The notes beneath the pieces were generated by a model. It made no database searches. It was not told where the DNA came from and saw nothing but the letters and a program-made list of their open reading frames with translations. DNA of 64,000 bases from Daphnia pulex (taxonomy: Eukaryota > Arthropoda > Branchiopoda > Diplostraca > Daphniidae): the NCBI RefSeq assembly GCF_021134715.1, contig NC_060020.1, positions 3,906,001 to 3,970,000 of the forward strand. Direction: 5' to 3'. The translations under genes were made by a program, and so were the position numbers. Position 1 is the stretch's first letter. Each line of letters starts with the position of its first letter. Shown one piece after another: positions 62,381 through 64,000 of this stretch.

Positions 62381-64000
62381 GTTTTGCAATTTCAAATGCA
62401 TCGCAAATATAATAGCCAGCTTATTAATTTTGTCTAACTTTTTTTATTGTACAGTTTTTGACGAAAACATTATCTAAATTGAAATCTGTATCTGAAAGGA
62501 TTATTTTGTAATGAACTGTAACCTATATTTATGTATTTTTTTTAACTATATTGTTTGAAATTCGTATTTAAAAAGTGTTTGAGCAAATTGGAACTTGGCA
62601 ACGGGGATGACTAAAATATTGCGACATATTGACGTAGAAATCTTATAATTTTCTTGATTAAAAATATAATTACTGGAATTATTAACTTTTGTCAATTTTT
62701 GAATTGTGATAAGAGCAATTTAAAGGAAGAACTATTTCAAATTTAGAATAATTTATTTCAGCACTTTTCTAAAATATTTGTGTATCCAACTACCAACAGA
62801 AATACGCTTTGCATAGTTTAAAATATTTTTTACTTCGTGGAAACTTTGAAATTGAACGTCGTGAAATTGTTGCGTTCAAATCATTTGCAGGAAAATAATA
62901 TTTTCGGACTTTAAAAAAATAAATTAAAAACATGTTATTGAAAATATGTAGAAATGTTAAGATCCACACAAAAAAAGCTTCTTTTCATTATTACCTTCTA
63001 TCTTAAAATAGCTCCGTTTGTTAACATTTTGGATGTTTGAAAAATTTAGAGGTTAAAACTAACATGTAAATAACTAACATTTGAACTAACCTAGATTGCA
63101 TGTAGTTTTTCGTAACAAAAATGCGTCAATTTTCTATTAACAAACAAAAAATGATGCTTTGAAAATGCCCAACGAATTAAATTATTTCTGTACTTTTCGA
63201 AGAATTTTTTAAAAGTAATGAATTTTCAGTTAATACATTTGAACAACGGATAAATTTTTTGTTTGAAAAAATGATACATATTTTCATACTCATAAAATTT
63301 TGATAAAACTGGGGTCTTTTTGGAATTTTTTTCCTTAAATTCTATGTACAATTTGAAACTGACAATTTATTTGAAACATGCTTTGACGAAAATAAAAAAA
63401 TAAGTTAAAAAAGAAATCAATATGGAAACAAATTTGAAAGTAAACTCAAAAATCAAAATAAGTTAAAAAGTAAAAACTAAAATGCAATTTTGTAAAACCA
63501 ATTCAAGATTTTAAACAAAATAGTCTTTATAAATTGGAAATTTAAAAACGAATTAGAAATCGGTTAGAACATTTTTACGAAGAATAAACTGAATTCAAAA
63601 ATAAAAAACATTTTAAAATTGAATTTGAACTTATCTCCACCCCACCCCCAGCCAACAGAAGCAATCTGTATCTAGCTAACAGCATTGTGGATTGCGGAAA
63701 ATTTAATGTTATCCCGCAACATACAACCAATACATACAGCAGGGGTGTTTTTATTGACCATAACTGAAGTATGTGGAATGATTTTTTTTCATTTTATTTT
63801 TAAAATGGTTTTGATTTTTTATTTTAATTTCAAATTTTGTTCTAATATTGGTTTTTCAACATAATTTTTAATTTATAAAGCATGTCTCAAATAGATTTTT
63901 TATTTCAAATTATAAATCGATTTTCTTAAAAAAATTCAAAAAAAGTGATCGTTTGGTACCCCAAATAAAACCCATCATAAAACTAATACACATTTTAACA
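62381..64000. other. AT-rich unique sequence beyond the satellite
   Basis: Very AT-rich, with no open frame worth reporting and no further satellite copies after the one near 62333. A slightly GC-richer patch lies at 63635-63760. Nothing else is seen. Confidence 0.5.

Overview
This window looks like nuclear DNA of an arthropod, most likely a branchiopod crustacean such as Daphnia. The genes are intron-rich with many 50-150 bp introns, GT-AG boundaries and short intergenic gaps, and the proteins read as arthropod orthologues of conserved animal genes. The species is inferred from gene style and protein character, not from a search. Fifteen protein-coding genes could be assembled exon by exon. 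Every assembled CDS closes in frame.

Layout. 0.8-7.2 kb: protein kinase D on the minus strand. 8.2-9.2 kb: exosome subunit RRP46/EXOSC5 (plus). 11.2-20.3 kb: four members of a GT32-like (DXD sugar-transferase) Golgi glycosyltransferase family, three in tandem on minus and one on plus. 20.3-29.2 kb: gene-poor, with one small secreted Tyr-rich peptide gene at 24.1-24.4 kb (minus). 29.3-34.2 kb: PP2A B56 regulatory subunit (minus). 35.4-57 kb is compact: cornichon-4 (plus), an AP-complex sigma subunit resembling AP-4 sigma (minus), striatin (plus), barrier-to-autointegration factor (minus), an ARHGAP11-like RhoGAP (plus), farnesyl diphosphate synthase (minus), ribonuclease kappa (minus) and a Rab19/43-like GTPase (minus). 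57-64 kb: no genes; a foldback element at 57.1-57.3 kb, then a ~211-bp AT-rich satellite (about 57.9-62.4 kb), then AT-rich unique sequence.

How the genes relate. These are mostly unrelated housekeeping genes. Two themes recur: phosphorylation control (PKD; the PP2A B56 subunit and striatin, which is itself a PP2A B''' subunit and STRIPAK scaffold) and secretory-pathway traffic (cornichon-4, AP sigma, Rab19/43, Golgi glycosyltransferases, and PKD, which acts at the trans-Golgi in animals). Several neighbours are head-to-head and may share promoters: PKD/EXOSC5, B56/CNIH4, AP sigma/striatin and BAF/RhoGAP. I found no CRISPR array, rRNA, convincing tRNA or intact transposase.

The most notable points are the dimeric higher-order satellite with a visible recombinant monomer, a possible splice-acceptor switch in farnesyl diphosphate synthase that would choose between a mitochondrial-type N-terminus and an internal start overlapping an upstream stop, the AP-4-sigma-like gene, the intron-position differences within the glycosyltransferase cluster, and a ~155-bp foldback at the satellite edge.
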